DNA of 64,000 nucleotides from Mucidula mucida (lineage: Eukaryota; Basidiomycota; Agaricomycetes; Agaricales; Physalacriaceae): contig JADNYV010000154.1 of assembly GCA_015501055.1 (NCBI GenBank), positions 25,259 to 89,258 of the forward strand, given 5' to 3'. This document shows positions 12,060-23,493 of this stretch, in pieces. The stretch's first letter is position 1. Each line of letters starts with the position of its first letter. The notes beneath the pieces were generated by a model, which saw only the letters and a program-made list of their open reading frames with translations, had not been told where the DNA came from and did not search any database. The position numbers and the translations under genes were made by a program.

Positions 12060-12150
12060 GGCGACCTCTTCCTGCAAAAAAAGAGAACCTCTCTCGGAGT
12101 GCATCGAGACAGATTATCCAGTAGGCTATATTGCCTCAGAAGCAGAAGTA
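12060..12150 (-). repeat. tRNA-like repeat head
   Basis: Minus-strand GAGGCAATATAGCCTACTGG followed by ATAATCTGTC is among the best A-box matches in the window (TAGCCTACTGG). A T7 tract follows about 40 bases later. Confidence 0.45.
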
Positions 12151-13189
12151 CATGCCACGTCACTATCCCGGTTGCGGTTGACTGGATGCCGAATGGGCTC
12201 AAAAGAATGCCAACCCAACACGAGGTCGGAGGGGTACAAAAAAGCAGGTTCTATAATGAGAGCACCGCAATAATCGTTCGATGAGAGTATGAGAGCGCGT
12301 GCGGTACATAAAGGTGAAGAAAGGACGTACCGACTACCTCCCGTGGGATCCAAGCTTTAGAGACGATGCCATAGCGATGACGCCAGTACGTTCTACTCAA
12401 CCTGTGATTTTCAAACCGGTGTCAGGAACGACATTCCACCCACAGAAACGCGGGGATGCACGGTACGAGTAAGGAGAATGGAAAAGGAATGTCCTTGTCA
12501 TCACAAGAGGACCAACGAAGACGAGGTCAAGCATCCGCTGAGGTGTAACAGATCCTCAGTCGTCTATTGAACCCAAAACTATGAAAGTATGTCAGCGAGA
12601 ATTCAGAATCACGGACTCGCCTTGTTCTGAATGACATTGGCGTGATGCCGTACGACCATTGAGGAGGACACGAGAAGATGAGGTTGGACACCGCCGTGAC
12701 AAGTTGGCTTGAGAAATGATTGTTCGACTTCCAGTCTTCCGAGGCGCGTCATACAAGGGGAAAAGGAGCAGTGTAGTTGGACTTTTCCCCCCTCACTGTT
12801 GTTGAGCAAAACCTGATCATGCATATACTGTCACCATATGCGCTAAGCCAAGAGGCCACGGACACAGTTCTGATCTATTGTCTATGAGGCGAGAGATTTG
12901 ATTCACACTGCCGTAAGAGTAGCAGGACGGTGAAAGGTGCCACATTTCGACACCATAGATGTACTTCACGTCCACGTTGAGCGTATAATGTGTTCTCCAA
13001 TCCGGCAGAAAATCCAAAGGTCGATCTCATGGTGCAAAGGCGGACCATCTTGATGTGAGTTCGTTTTGGCGGAGGGTAGATGTCCTCGCTTCTGCTTCTG
13101 TGTTGGCAATCCGCTTAGACGTGAACACCATCGCAATGAAAAACATGTACAGACAAAGAAAAAGCTGATCCGATGGCATGCTGCCGTCT

Positions 13190-13270
13190 CCTCCCTCCCC
13201 CAAAAAAACCTGTTTGACTCACTAAGACGCCATTTCCAGGAGGCTATGTCGCCTCGGTGAGGTTTCATGT
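13190..13270 (-). repeat. tRNA-like repeat head
   Basis: On the minus strand, CCGAGGCGACATAGCCTCCT then GGAAATGGCGTCTTAGTGAG is followed by AAACAGGTTTTTTTGGGGG. This is the same head plus T-tract order as in the other copies. Confidence 0.45.
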
Positions 13271-13954
13271 CTACCATCCGATTTAAGTAATCGCGCCCTC
13301 GGAGAGGAAAAAAAATGTACCTTGTACAGGAAGACAAACACTTCCAAAAAAAGACCCCAAGTGGTACTTATTCTAGAGCTAAAGCTACGCCTAGACGGCC
13401 ATCCGAGCATCTACGACCGTGTCAGGCATTGTGGGCGCAGCGCGTACGATTCTATTCAGTGACGAGCACTGTTTTGCCCATTGCGAAGGAGAGAGAGAGA
13501 CGCCGAGTTTAGGAGGGCGGCTAGTGTTGCCGGATTTCGTCTACGTTCAGTCAGATGACCGTCGCCTCCGGCCGCGAGGCGGGTTGACTGTTCAATTGGC
13601 CTTGGCTGTCGAGTTGAAGTTGAAGAAGAGCCTTTCCCGACTGGCTGGTGCGCAGTAAGACGTAGAGCCGACGGCAAACAAGTACAATGCTTGTCATCAC
13701 TCTTCAACTTGGTCAACAACTGGTACAATCCAGATCCGTTCTCCTTACATCTATCACTGACGGTTCATGTCCACTTCCTCTAGAAAAGGATATAGTCTCG
13801 TATCAGATAATCTGCCGAGTACTTAAGCCTACACGACGTACCTGGAACACGTTGAGGACGACTAAACATGAAATGTCCTGGCTGCACATTCGTCGTGGGA
13901 GTGCTATTCCCTCACATCTTCTGTCCCTTGAATTCTTACATTATCGGCCTATGA

Positions 13955-15085
13955 ATGCGACCTGGCCCAACGAGTGGAATTCCCCTGATGTCGATCGAAG
14001 CAGTTCTGGATGACATCAATGAGTTTTCCCTTAAATTCGGGACTCATCCCCTTGACTTCTTTCCAACCGCGCTGCCTTCAGCCCGACTCTTCGCTGCGAA
14101 ATCTCCCTGCTATTTTCTCTCTGCGATACCTCCAGGCTCCGTCTTCGTATCGCCTTTGAAGGAGTTGCTCTAAAGGCACGTCGTCGGCGTCCTAATGTGC
14201 GCGTTGAAGTCGCGTCTAATCCCGCCTATGCTAATTGCACTCTCAGAAAGCCATGACCAACGACGCGATCATCACTCGCCGGCGAAGCGAGACGCCGCGC
14301 CTCTCTTTTGCGGTTCCCAGACCCAACCACGAAAGGCGATCTGCTGGCGGGCCTTGGAACGCTCGCGGAGGATCTCTTATTCTATGCGACGATGGAGAGT
14401 CTTTTCGACCTGCCCTACATCCCTTTCACCGGAAAGATCCTTCAAGAATATCCGAAGCGTCCATCCCATGTTCTAGAGGCGTTATACCACGGGATGCCGC
14501 CCTACTCGCTTCCCAGTCTCTCAAAGAGAACGCTATTCCGCCCAGATGTCCTCAGACCTCGCCTCAGATTTCTCCTCGACGTCGAACATTGACAGCCTCC
14601 AACTTCGATGCACTTTCCGACTCAGTCAATTCGACAGCTTGCCCCTCACAGCCTCAAATTCCCGAGCGCACTCCATCATTAACTTCCTCCATTACAACTT
14701 CTGGTTCCGACGATGAGATGAACTCTGTCCCGTTACGCCTCCAAATATGGCCGGCGACTTGGATATCGTTGGCGTCTTCTCCCCGCAAACACCTTCTTCA
14801 AGAGTAGCAGATTCGAGCGTCATTCCAGAGAAGGCTATTTCGGTCGACGACGCCACTATATCCATACCATCCGTTGCACCAGAGAGGTCGAAAGCCGTTG
14901 GCATTCCTTTTCATCTGTATTACGCCAATCCGGAGAGATCTGTGATGTCTCCGATGTATCGCACGAAGCCCAAAGGCTGGTCCTCCCTTTTCATCCCACC
15001 AGCAAGACGTCGGAACGATAGTCCCATAACTGCTCTCGGTGCGCAGCTAACAGAAAGGCCACCAGGTGAAGAGACACGCGTGTGA
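13955..15085 (+). CDS. Hypothetical Ser/Pro/Arg-rich protein, frame uncertain
   Basis: Three long plus-strand frames overlap here. One reads from ATG 14253 as MTNDAIITRRRSETPRLSFA and is rich in serine, proline and arginine, like a disordered protein. It ends at 14807 while another frame starts MAGDLDIVGVFSPQTP at 14747 and stays open to 15085. The two could be one protein joined across a single-base break near 14720-14745. No domain is recognised, and I cannot tell an unrecognised intron from a frameshift. Confidence 0.3.
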
Positions 15086-15495
15086 CTGACATGCGCAGAA
15101 TTCCATTACATTACGAACTATCATGATATGCGCGTCTTGGAGACACTCTACTCCCGGGCTTTTTCTCTCCTTCGTACATGTGAAATAAGTACTCGGTTTG
15201 TATTTCTATTTAGTGACCTCGTAGATGGTAATATCATTGTGGATCATCCCTTTCTTCCTGTTGAATCGCTGGGATCCGCCGTTCTTAGTGATAGCAAGTT
15301 CTGTTGTATTAGATGCTCTCTACGTTGGACTAAAGCTCGCAGAACGGCCACCATCCAAGAACAGGAAGGAAGAAGCGAACCACGAGGACGAGTGTTTTAT
15401 TGAGATAAGAATGAACGAACCAATGCGCATCTTCGCGTACAAACATACGAAGAATCATACACAGAAAGCGCAGCGTCCAAAAACACCCCCGATTA

Positions 15496-15990
15496 TCAAC
15501 AGCTACATCCACAGAACGAATTCCCAACACACCCCACCCCACACCCCAAAGTAACCCCACTGCAGTCCTGATACGTCTCACACGTCGTCCAACTCCCGAC
15601 TCCAAAATTATTCGCAAGCCAGCACCACTCCCCATTGTTCCCGCACACCTTCCAGCAATACTTTCCCGTTGGCCTGGAGCTACACCCGTACGGTGCATCA
15701 GTAACACACGCGTCTGGGGCACGCCGCGTGAGCGAAGTATCGAACGCGGGGTTCCTCGGGTGCGCGCGCGCAAGACCGCCGTCTTCGAGCGTGAAGGGGT
15801 GGTTAGCGCATTTGCGGATATCGGTGGCGTTGGCCCCGGCGGGAAGGACGTCCGGGACTTTCATGACGCCGAGGGCGCCGCATTCATCTTCGATGGAAGT
15901 TGCGGTGGTGGTGGTGGTGTTGACGCTTGCAGCAGAGGCGCACAGGAATGTGGCGGCGACAGCGATGATGATGCTGGATAGGAATTTCAT
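15496..15990 (-). CDS. Small secreted cysteine-rich protein, Kex2-processed
   Basis: This is an intron-free frame of 164 residues. It starts MKFLSSIIIAVAATFLCASA, a typical secretion signal of about 20 residues. A propeptide with a threonine run follows and ends at LTRR (residues 87-90), a classic Kex2 cleavage site. The predicted mature peptide (91-164, 74 residues) contains 12 cysteines, enough for six disulfide bonds, and ends FCGCSC. It is rich in tryptophan, glycine and asparagine. Such design is usual for fungal effectors, antimicrobial peptides and other small secreted proteins, but I recognise no named family. It lies alone in a gene-poor stretch. Confidence 0.75.
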   Translation of the reverse strand: MKFLSSIIIAVAATFLCASAASVNTTTTTATSIEDECGALGVMKVPDVLPAGANATDIRKCANHPFTLEDGGLARAHPRNPAFDTSLTRRAPDACVTDAPYGCSSRPTGKYCWKVCGNNGEWCWLANNFGVGSWTTCETYQDCSGVTLGCGVGCVGNSFCGCSC

Positions 15991-18900
15991 GATTTTCCTG
16001 TTATGAGCGGGTTAGTCGGAAGGAAGAAAAGGTGAGATATGGAGGTTCTACTGATAGAGTGAAACTGTGGGACTCTGAGGCGACAAGACCTGTAGGGAGT
16101 GGTTTTATACTCTTTGATTTATCCAGTCGCGGGGATAGATGCGGAGGTCTTTTTTCGTAAGTATCGTAAGGACTGTGTTCTTTCCGAGCTTTTCGTCGAG
16201 CAGCATGATACAATGAATGACTCACATGAAGGCGGCTTCCTGAATCGTTCTGATTCGTCGGGACCAGCAACGGCTCGTGACCGTTCTCGCCACCTTGTCT
16301 GACAATGCCGTTTTCAGCTAGTCATGTTACTTGATCTGCATCCGTTTCACAGCTTTCTCCTCGAGCAGAGCGGATCGCCGAGACTCTACTCTGGGTGGTC
16401 GATACCGCGGAAAGAGGAGACGAGGCCAGCTATATTGGGCTGTCATCCTTTCAGCGGTACACGCGTTCGAAGAACTGAACATGTTTGACTTAAAGCGGGC
16501 TGACCTGTACATATGTAAGACTGTTATCCACAACAAGAATCAGAAGGCGTACGGCGAGGATAGCCGACACGGATGCGAAGCGATCTCGATATTCGTTGCA
16601 TCCATATCTTGTACGGATACCGAGTAATTATCCTCCGAGTATCTGATAATGCAGGATCAAGGACGGCGCAATGCGGGCTCAAAGTGGGACAAGGACAATT
16701 GAAGGAGAAGGTAGCGATGCGATTAACGAGTCGCCATGATTTTGCATTCGGGATGTAAAAACTACAGAGGCAACTACGTCCTAAGAAGACGTTAGCAACC
16801 TTGCTATCTCATAGAGCTTTTAGGAAAGAGCACCATTGAACGCTGCTGGAATTATTATAGGCGGTAGACGAAAGAGGGCGATCAGGGCGTACTAACCTTT
16901 ACGTTCCTCGAATACGGGGGGTTACAACGTGCAAGAGCTAACAAAAATGATGGGCTGACAGTCGATATTTTCGGAAGTGTTACAGCATTTAGTAAACCCG
17001 CAAGTACAAGGTACGTCCAATGGAATTCATGCTATGCCGGGTGGCACGGATTTGCCGCAGATGCCTGAGAGATGACACAGTACCTTCTCCGCTACACCAA
17101 TCACAGAAGCGCGCACGGATAGCACCGGCCGGCCAGGAAGATATCAGAAGAGAGACGACCAGACGGAGACCTTTGGAAATTGCGAGATATCACGCGTTCA
17201 TTCATAAAATGTGCACATCTTCGAGCCCCACCCGCGCAGTGTTTCCAGCAGCCGATTATGCGGGAAATAGTCGGAGGGAAAGAGTTGCCGCATCCCTGCT
17301 CTGGCAGATGCCGTACAGGTATTATGTGCATATCCGCAGGGGGGAGGCTTTCTCGTGGAAGAGAAAGGAGCAATCCCATCCATTGGAGGCCCGGAATAGA
17401 AGGACTTCGCGCCGAGGCTGATGACAGCTTCCATGAAAGTCTCTGCAGGAGGGTATGGGCCGCACCAATCATGTGAAGGACTTAACAGTGCGGAAGGATC
17501 CTGGTCCAATAGGCGCGCGTCGATATTGACCTGGGAGTATGAATGAAGCAGCGGAGAGGAGGTTTACTAACATACAGTGGTGCCTGTTGCTCGAGGGAAG
17601 TCGACGGCGTCTAACGGTGAGGTCAAGCGCTCTATGTCGTATAGCGGTTCTTTGAAACCTGCACCTATGGATAGCAAACAGTAGGCTCATGTTCGAGCGA
17701 CATGCCTAGTTCATTCGGGAGTGTCTAACGTATAGATTAATCCAAGAAACACGGTGAAGACAGTACAACGCCGATGTAGCTAATTGGTTGGCTAGCGTAG
17801 CTGCAAAAACGAGCATAGAATTCACCAATGCGTCAACGGCAGCTATCACCAGCAGTTGAGTTCCGATATCTGATATAGGCACCGAGTCAGGACGCACCTC
17901 TCTATGCGCACGAATTCTACATGGCAGAAGCAGGTTGGGTCCGGCGTATCGACTTCCGGTGTCGAGGTACATTTCGCGTCACGTAGCTCTGCGCAAAGTG
18001 GCGTCGCATACTTTGCCACAAAGCTGACGGCATGGACGGGCTCTAAGGTCTCCGTTAGAGCAAGCCACCTGTCTCTCTTATGGTAAAAATGGACAAGTTC
18101 GGCATGATCACTTTGCCCTCTGTTGGTTTCGGAAGTTGCAGCACAACATCGGATGCTTTGACCCGTTGTGCCTTCTCATTCCTTCTCTATTCTTCACGTT
18201 CATGTCCGCTTGCTAGCCTGCATCTCACTCTTGCGTTGAGCTCTTATCCGCCTTTTCCATGGGGAACTTACCGTGACGGGATTGAGCGCGCGCAAAAGCG
18301 TGTCGACCACTAATCGTGTCGTGCGGAAACCGCTTTGAAAGATCGAAATACGAGCAACGTGTCCAAGCTGCAGCCTCGTTATTCGCATTTTATATGATCC
18401 GGTATGCCTTGACGCGTTTTCCGAGACTTTTTGGTCTGACAAGGATTCTGGGTGAAAGATGAAGCCTGTGAGACGAAGGGTCACAGATGAGTAGAAGGTA
18501 TCTGCGCGTTGTAGCTTGGACGAATCGAACACGCCATGGAATGGCTTCTTGTTTCCGATGATGCCACGACGGTGGAGATTCATAACGCGTTCAAATGATG
18601 ATTTCTTTACCGGCTTCTAATCGTGACAGTTTTGCCGAGGTTCGTTTTTCCCAAGTCGAACTTCTCAGCTATTCTCAAAGGTCTCCTCTATGCAGTTATA
18701 ATTAATGGAGTGCCTTCCTTTCCAGGAGGAAGACTCGCCTTCTCTCTGCTATAGGCTACTACGGTGCGTTAAACTCGAGGCGCGCGCCGCTAGACAATGT
18801 TCCTTTCGAGTTCGTCATGACCAGCACGCGAGAAAATCGTTTCATGTGCTCGGTAAGCTCTAGGTCTTCGTCACTTCACAACACCAGATAATCCGAAACC

Positions 18901-19501
18901 GAATGTTGGCAAGCCTTTCCTTGACTGTCGGTTGTGAGCCACAGGCATTTGACCACCATTTTCTGTTCTGCACGTCCTCTTCGCATATGCTGATATAAGT
19001 TACTTATCATTTATAGCCCATGCCGGCAGCTCCTTCCGTCCACGACGAAAATCAAGCCTTGTACTTATCACCTCGTATCATTGCTTTGATCATTTCTTCA
19101 CGCAGCCCGCCCTTCATAGATCCTTGATATCCGAACGATAAGCTTTCACAGAAGACTCGGATGCGAACTCCCTAATCAGCGACGTCTATTCCGAATCCTC
19201 GTCCGCCATTGGATCGACTGCATGCTTCACTGTCATGGCGGATCCGCCTGGGCATCCGGTGAAGGAGTGTAGAGGCCGCCTTCACGTTCCATGAACTGGG
19301 CGAAGTTTTGAGGCGGTTTCACGCTGCGCATGCGTCGCGATGGACTGGAGCCTTCATTTCACGACGACATTGCCTGTAGATGAAACATGCTCTTTTTACC
19401 ACCGCGTATAAATCAGTCTTGGAGAGCAGAGGATGGGTCTCCTCAGACGACGAAGGACACCTGTTCACGCTAGGCACATACACGAGCGCCACGACATCAG
19501 G
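15991..19501. other. Long stretch with only decayed coding traces
   Basis: A tRNA-like repeat head lies at 16076-16115 on the plus strand. On the minus strand, 18583-17200 has scattered coding-like pieces: a hydrophobic one (DALVNSMLVFAATLANQLAT near 17800), one reading SGFRTTRLVVDTLLRALN near 18310-18360, and one reading VNIDARLLDQDPSALLSP near 17500. The second faintly resembles a segment of the DUF6534 membrane proteins common in mushrooms. I could not connect them into a gene. Confidence 0.35.
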
Positions 19502-19898
19502 ATGCCACCGAAGACTGGTATGTCTTTTCGCTCAAGTCTCTCTGTGACGCGGTGCTAATGGACGCGCAGAGGGAACGATCGGACTGAACAACTGTAACGC
19601 GTCTTTTCATTTTCGTCGGACTTTATATATTGATCACAGTTTTATCTCTTCAGACCTCCAAGCCAAGGACAAATTGACCAGCCTCAGCTGGGTCGAGACG
19701 CCGACTGGCCCACAAACCGCCATCGTCTGGGTCGCTGTCTGCAAGAGTAAGTAGTGATAGCGTCCATCTCTCTTCACGAATCAATATATCTTTCCAGTTG
19801 ATGGCGTCGAACGCGGTCGCGGCACTGGGGCACAGAAGTACGTCGCGAAGGACAACGCGGCGAACCAGGCCATTGCCTACTTGAAGAGTCTGGAGTAG
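19502..19898 (+). CDS. 77-residue double-stranded-RNA-binding-domain protein
   Basis: Four exons (19502-19517, 19570-19593, 19654-19746, 19798-19898) join into a 77-residue protein; all three introns have GT...AG ends and keep the frame. Nearly the whole protein is one dsRNA-binding fold. It starts LNNYLQAKDKLTSLSW (helix 1), continues TGPQTAIVWVAVCKIDG (strands), then GRGTGAQKYVAKDNAANQAI, where the G.G....K..AK..AA pattern is the hallmark of helix 2, and ends AYLKSLE. Such single-domain proteins occur in mushrooms. Plausible roles are binding structured RNA or adjusting RNA silencing, but this is inference. The first coding exon is only 16 bases, so the gene is easily missed by gene finders. 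Confidence 0.8.
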
Positions 19899-20331
19899 TA
19901 TGCGCACTCATTGGCTATGAATTGCGCCCAGCAGGCCGGTCGCTGTTGGCTCTTTTTTTCTGGATTTACGCGTAGAAGGGTTTAGGTCTCTTGTAATATA
20001 TTGATTTGGCGCCAAGAACACTTGTCTGCAGGTCTGCTAAACGGAACGCGCCTCAACTTCGGCTTTCCTATGTTCTTCAAAGCATATTAAAGCAGCAATC
20101 GTTGTTTCGCTTTGGAGACTCGTCGCATTGACAGTCGGTCGGTAATCTGGCCGTTTGATTACCAAGTTAGCGTACAGATCATGGTTCATGATCACTAGAA
20201 GCTTGAACGCGATCGTGATAGTGGCTACTATATGGTTGATACACAATGCTAGTCTCGGGTATGATGATGATGAGTCAATCGCTGGGAAGGTATATCACGA
20301 CTTCACGGCGGCGTTAATAGTTCCCGGCTCC

Positions 20332-20657
20332 TTAATATGTCCCGGATGTTGCGCCACCTCTTCTCCCTCCCCAGCCTCTCCGGGTCCCTGCACGACGCCT
20401 GCCAGTACCACATCGGCAGCAGAGGATGTCCATTATGACGTCAAAGATGGTGACGATGACCTGGGCACGTATTAGCGGGAAAAGCCAAAAACTTTGTTAA
20501 ATGCAACGCACAGTAGTGATGGCACCGACGATGGCCATGAAAACACTAGCAATCGCAGAGATGATAGCATTGATACCGCCGCCGATTGCGCTGAAGATTG
20601 ATCCCTGCAATCCGACTGTGAATAATTCGCAGAAACCTTCATAGACAAAGGTACCAT
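20332..20657 (-). CDS. Small hydrophobic membrane protein with Cys and Gly/Arg-rich tail
   Basis: Two joined exons give GSIFSAIGGGINAIISAIAS, then FMAIVGAITT, an intron (GT...CTAATA...CAG), and VIVTIFDVIMDILCCRCG with a Gly/Arg-rich tail ending SGTY. The exon after the intron starts in frame. I recall similar small proteins, hydrophobic throughout with a CCRC motif and basic tail, in many basidiomycetes, all without known function. The start is uncertain: ATG at 20657 is directly followed by GTACCT, so the first coding exon may be just the ATG, or translation may start a few codons later. A membrane location is inferred from the hydrophobicity. Confidence 0.55.
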
Positions 20658-21617
20658 GTTGATAAGAGGTTTGTTAGTATGATTTGGGTATGCGACTTCG
20701 TTCGATATTATTTCAAGGACAATCAACGATCACTCTTATAAAGATTTCTCTTCGATGACGTAGGTGGCGCAACCTCTTAGCGTCGATCATTATGACGCAT
20801 AATCAACGGATGGACGAATAAGCAACGACGTGAGATATGATGTCTGCAAGGTGTCAGGCACCTCGTTCCCGACGGATTTGTGCACGAGCCGGTTTCGTGA
20901 TACACTTTTACTCCAGTTAGGCAGGAAGGTGAATGTATTTCGGAACCCTGGAGCAGGCGATGCGCCATTCGAGTCTGTCAAAAAACTATATTGAGCCGTA
21001 GTCAGGAGATTAATATATGTTGTAGTGGTCAACACCGACATTAGTATCGGGATGTCGACCAAACGCTGCGTCAGCCGTTTGTACGTTGTACTCACTAGTA
21101 CCACAGCCTATATGTTTGGGCGGCCTGCCGGTGTGTTCCGAGACAGAGCCTCCAGCATTACCGGAGGGCCTTAGTCGCATGCCGCAGGACCACTCGGAAA
21201 TTAAAGATGGAAGCAACGTGTGAGAACACTCTACTCAAACAAAGGTGCTTCCTTTCATTCTTGTACTGAGCTGCCCTTGGATACCGGCATTCAATTGGCA
21301 TGTAGTCAATTCGACGTAGAGGAAATGTATAGTAGGTAATCGAAAATCATGGATACCAATGGCAACGGAAAAAGTATGTACTACAGCGACTTCGAAGTCC
21401 CAAACGTACGAGTAGTAGTATCGTAAAATCTTAGCTTAAGGCGCCTTGCCCCAATAGACCAACGAGCAAATCAGATATGTACAGTACTTATCATGAGCAA
21501 TGACGATGTGACGAGGGACATGTATATATACTCGCAAAGAAAAGAGCATTTGGAATAAGTATCCTAACGGCGCCGTACATCGCTATTGTTTTTGAGTGTG
21601 TTCCGAATGCAGTCAAA
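20658..21617. other. Intergenic stretch, nothing recognised
   Basis: Short overlapping frames only. No domain, repeat copy or RNA gene was seen. Confidence 0.4.
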
Positions 21618-23493
21618 TTAGCCGGCCCAGCCTTTCAGCGAACTGCTTCCAGAGGAATGTGGCGAGCCGTATGCGGACTGCGGCTCGTATGCGGAGTCCT
21701 GGTACATGCCACCAGCATCAAACGACCCGGTCGAATAGAAGTCTGCATCCGTGTGGTTGGATTTCGCAGCAGAGGTTCGCGGCACCTCGTCGTAATAGTA
21801 CGCAGGTTCGGGGGATGGCGCCTTAACCATGTATGGTGGATACGCGTCGACTATTGTCTCAGGCAGCGTGCTCTGAGAATGCGACGTCTGTGGAGATGCG
21901 ATGGGACCTGGCCCTGGGTCGCTAAAAGTTGGTTGGTGGGACGGGAACGGCGGCGAAGTGTGAAATTCGTCATCGTAGGGGTACCAATTACCCCCATGGG
22001 GGCGCATAGCAGGGAACGCCACGTCGGATGATCTCTCGGTAGACTGGGAGGACGCAGATCTAACTGCAGATGGGGAAGCCTGAGCACTGTAGGTGTAGAG
22101 ACCGCCGGTAGTAGTACCATATGGATGCATCCTCCCGGAGATTGGACTCGTACTTGTATGACGCAGTCGTGGTGAGGGCGACTTGAGCGTCAAGAGCGTC
22201 CTGGAGTTGCGTACCGTCGGCTTTTCATCGCGAAAAAATGGCGCCCGGACAGGCTTCGCGCCGTAGACCTTCTTCTTAGTAAGACCATGCACTTGTTGCA
22301 ACTGGGCGACGAGGCTAGGCGGCTCATTCGGGGAAGTCGCTGCCGAAATTTGCGTTGGTACGAAGGTTTCTTGAGTAGAGCTGCGTAGGGCTTGTGTATT
22401 GTGACCAAAGTCGCTTCTGAAAGAAGACTACAGAAGAGAGGGAATGACAATATGAGTATCAAATATCACGGGCCATGACGAGAGGTTACGTACGTCGGTC
22501 AAGGGATCTAAGAGACAAAGGAGGACAGATGCAAGACGAATCAAGATTTGCTCTTCTGCAAAGGGGCGCGACGAACCTTGGAACCTGCGGGTGTGATAGG
22601 CGGAGGCTTCTCCGTGACGACGAGATTTCACGGAGCAGCGCACCGTGAAAGTGTCGGTCTCGGTCGGCAGCCTCAGTGATTGCTCGGTACTTTGTTGCAA
22701 TAGCATCTATGTAACGTTGGTCAGGGGATAGAGGGATAGACTGGGAAGTCGCTGCATGCCCTCACCGTTTCGTTAAATAAAGCATTCAGTACCCACACAT
22801 CTTGACGGATGCTGAGGACCATATGACACTGTATGTCTGCCTGCACACAAACGCGAGTCAAATGAATGGTCGGGGCCTGTAAATCAATAGTCCTACCCGC
22901 GCAAGGCCTTCGGCTAAGCCAGACCACTGATCGCCGCCAAACGAACTGGAATTCGAAATGCCACCAGAGCTACCAGCAGGCATCGATGCTGCGATGATGA
23001 GTAGGTTTCGAATAGCGCCAGGCAATTTCAGGCTCGCTGAAGACAAAATCTGGTTGATGGAATGAGACATTTTCCGTTCAAAGGCACCTCCACGACGTAC
23101 ATCGATGGCGTTCCAAATGTCAACTGCCGACAGTACGTTCCGAGCATCAAAATTGAATTCAACATCGTCGAGACACGCTTCCAGGCTGTCGCATTGTCGC
23201 ACAGCAGTTGGACCGGGCTGTCCAGAGACAGGTAGGGTCTCGAGGACGAAAGAAGACTTCTATCATATGTTTTAGCGTCGCGTGAAAAAGACGATAGTAA
23301 ATCGCACCGTCGCTTCGGGATACCTGGCCTCGAGGTGGGAGAGCAAAATCCGCACGTAGTGATCGCGTAGATCGGACCAGAAGGATGAAACCGTCTTCGA
23401 GTTCTCGATAAGGACAAGGGTTACAACGGCAGGCGGGTTCAATGGCCTGAAGAGCTCGGAAGGCGCCATTCCTGGCGTGAAGGGGAGGGTCAT
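21618..23493 (-). CDS. Von Willebrand A-domain protein, Med25-like
   Basis: Exons join from ATG 23493 (MTLPFTPGMAPSELF). The N-terminal third looks like a von Willebrand A domain of the Med25 type: a first strand (VVTLVLIENS), then FWSDLRDHYVRILLSHLEARYP, and a later strand RNLLIIAASMP with the downstream WSGLAEGLARADIQCHMVLS. In Med25 this domain anchors the protein to the Mediator complex, which links activators to RNA polymerase II. The C-terminal half is disordered, rich in Ser, Pro and Tyr, and ends SSGSSSLKGWAG. Introns are 45-60 bases and keep frame at each junction I checked. The family call rests on pattern only. Confidence 0.6.

Larger units (their letters stand above)
10346..13954. 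other. Repeat-rich stretch without a recognised gene
   Basis: This stretch holds a third R1 copy, four tRNA-like repeat heads and a MYND exon fragment near 12990-13035 (GGCAGAAAATCCAAAGGTCG, matching 3026-3060). A telomere-like motif lies at 10428. Open frames are short and show no domain. Confidence 0.5.
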
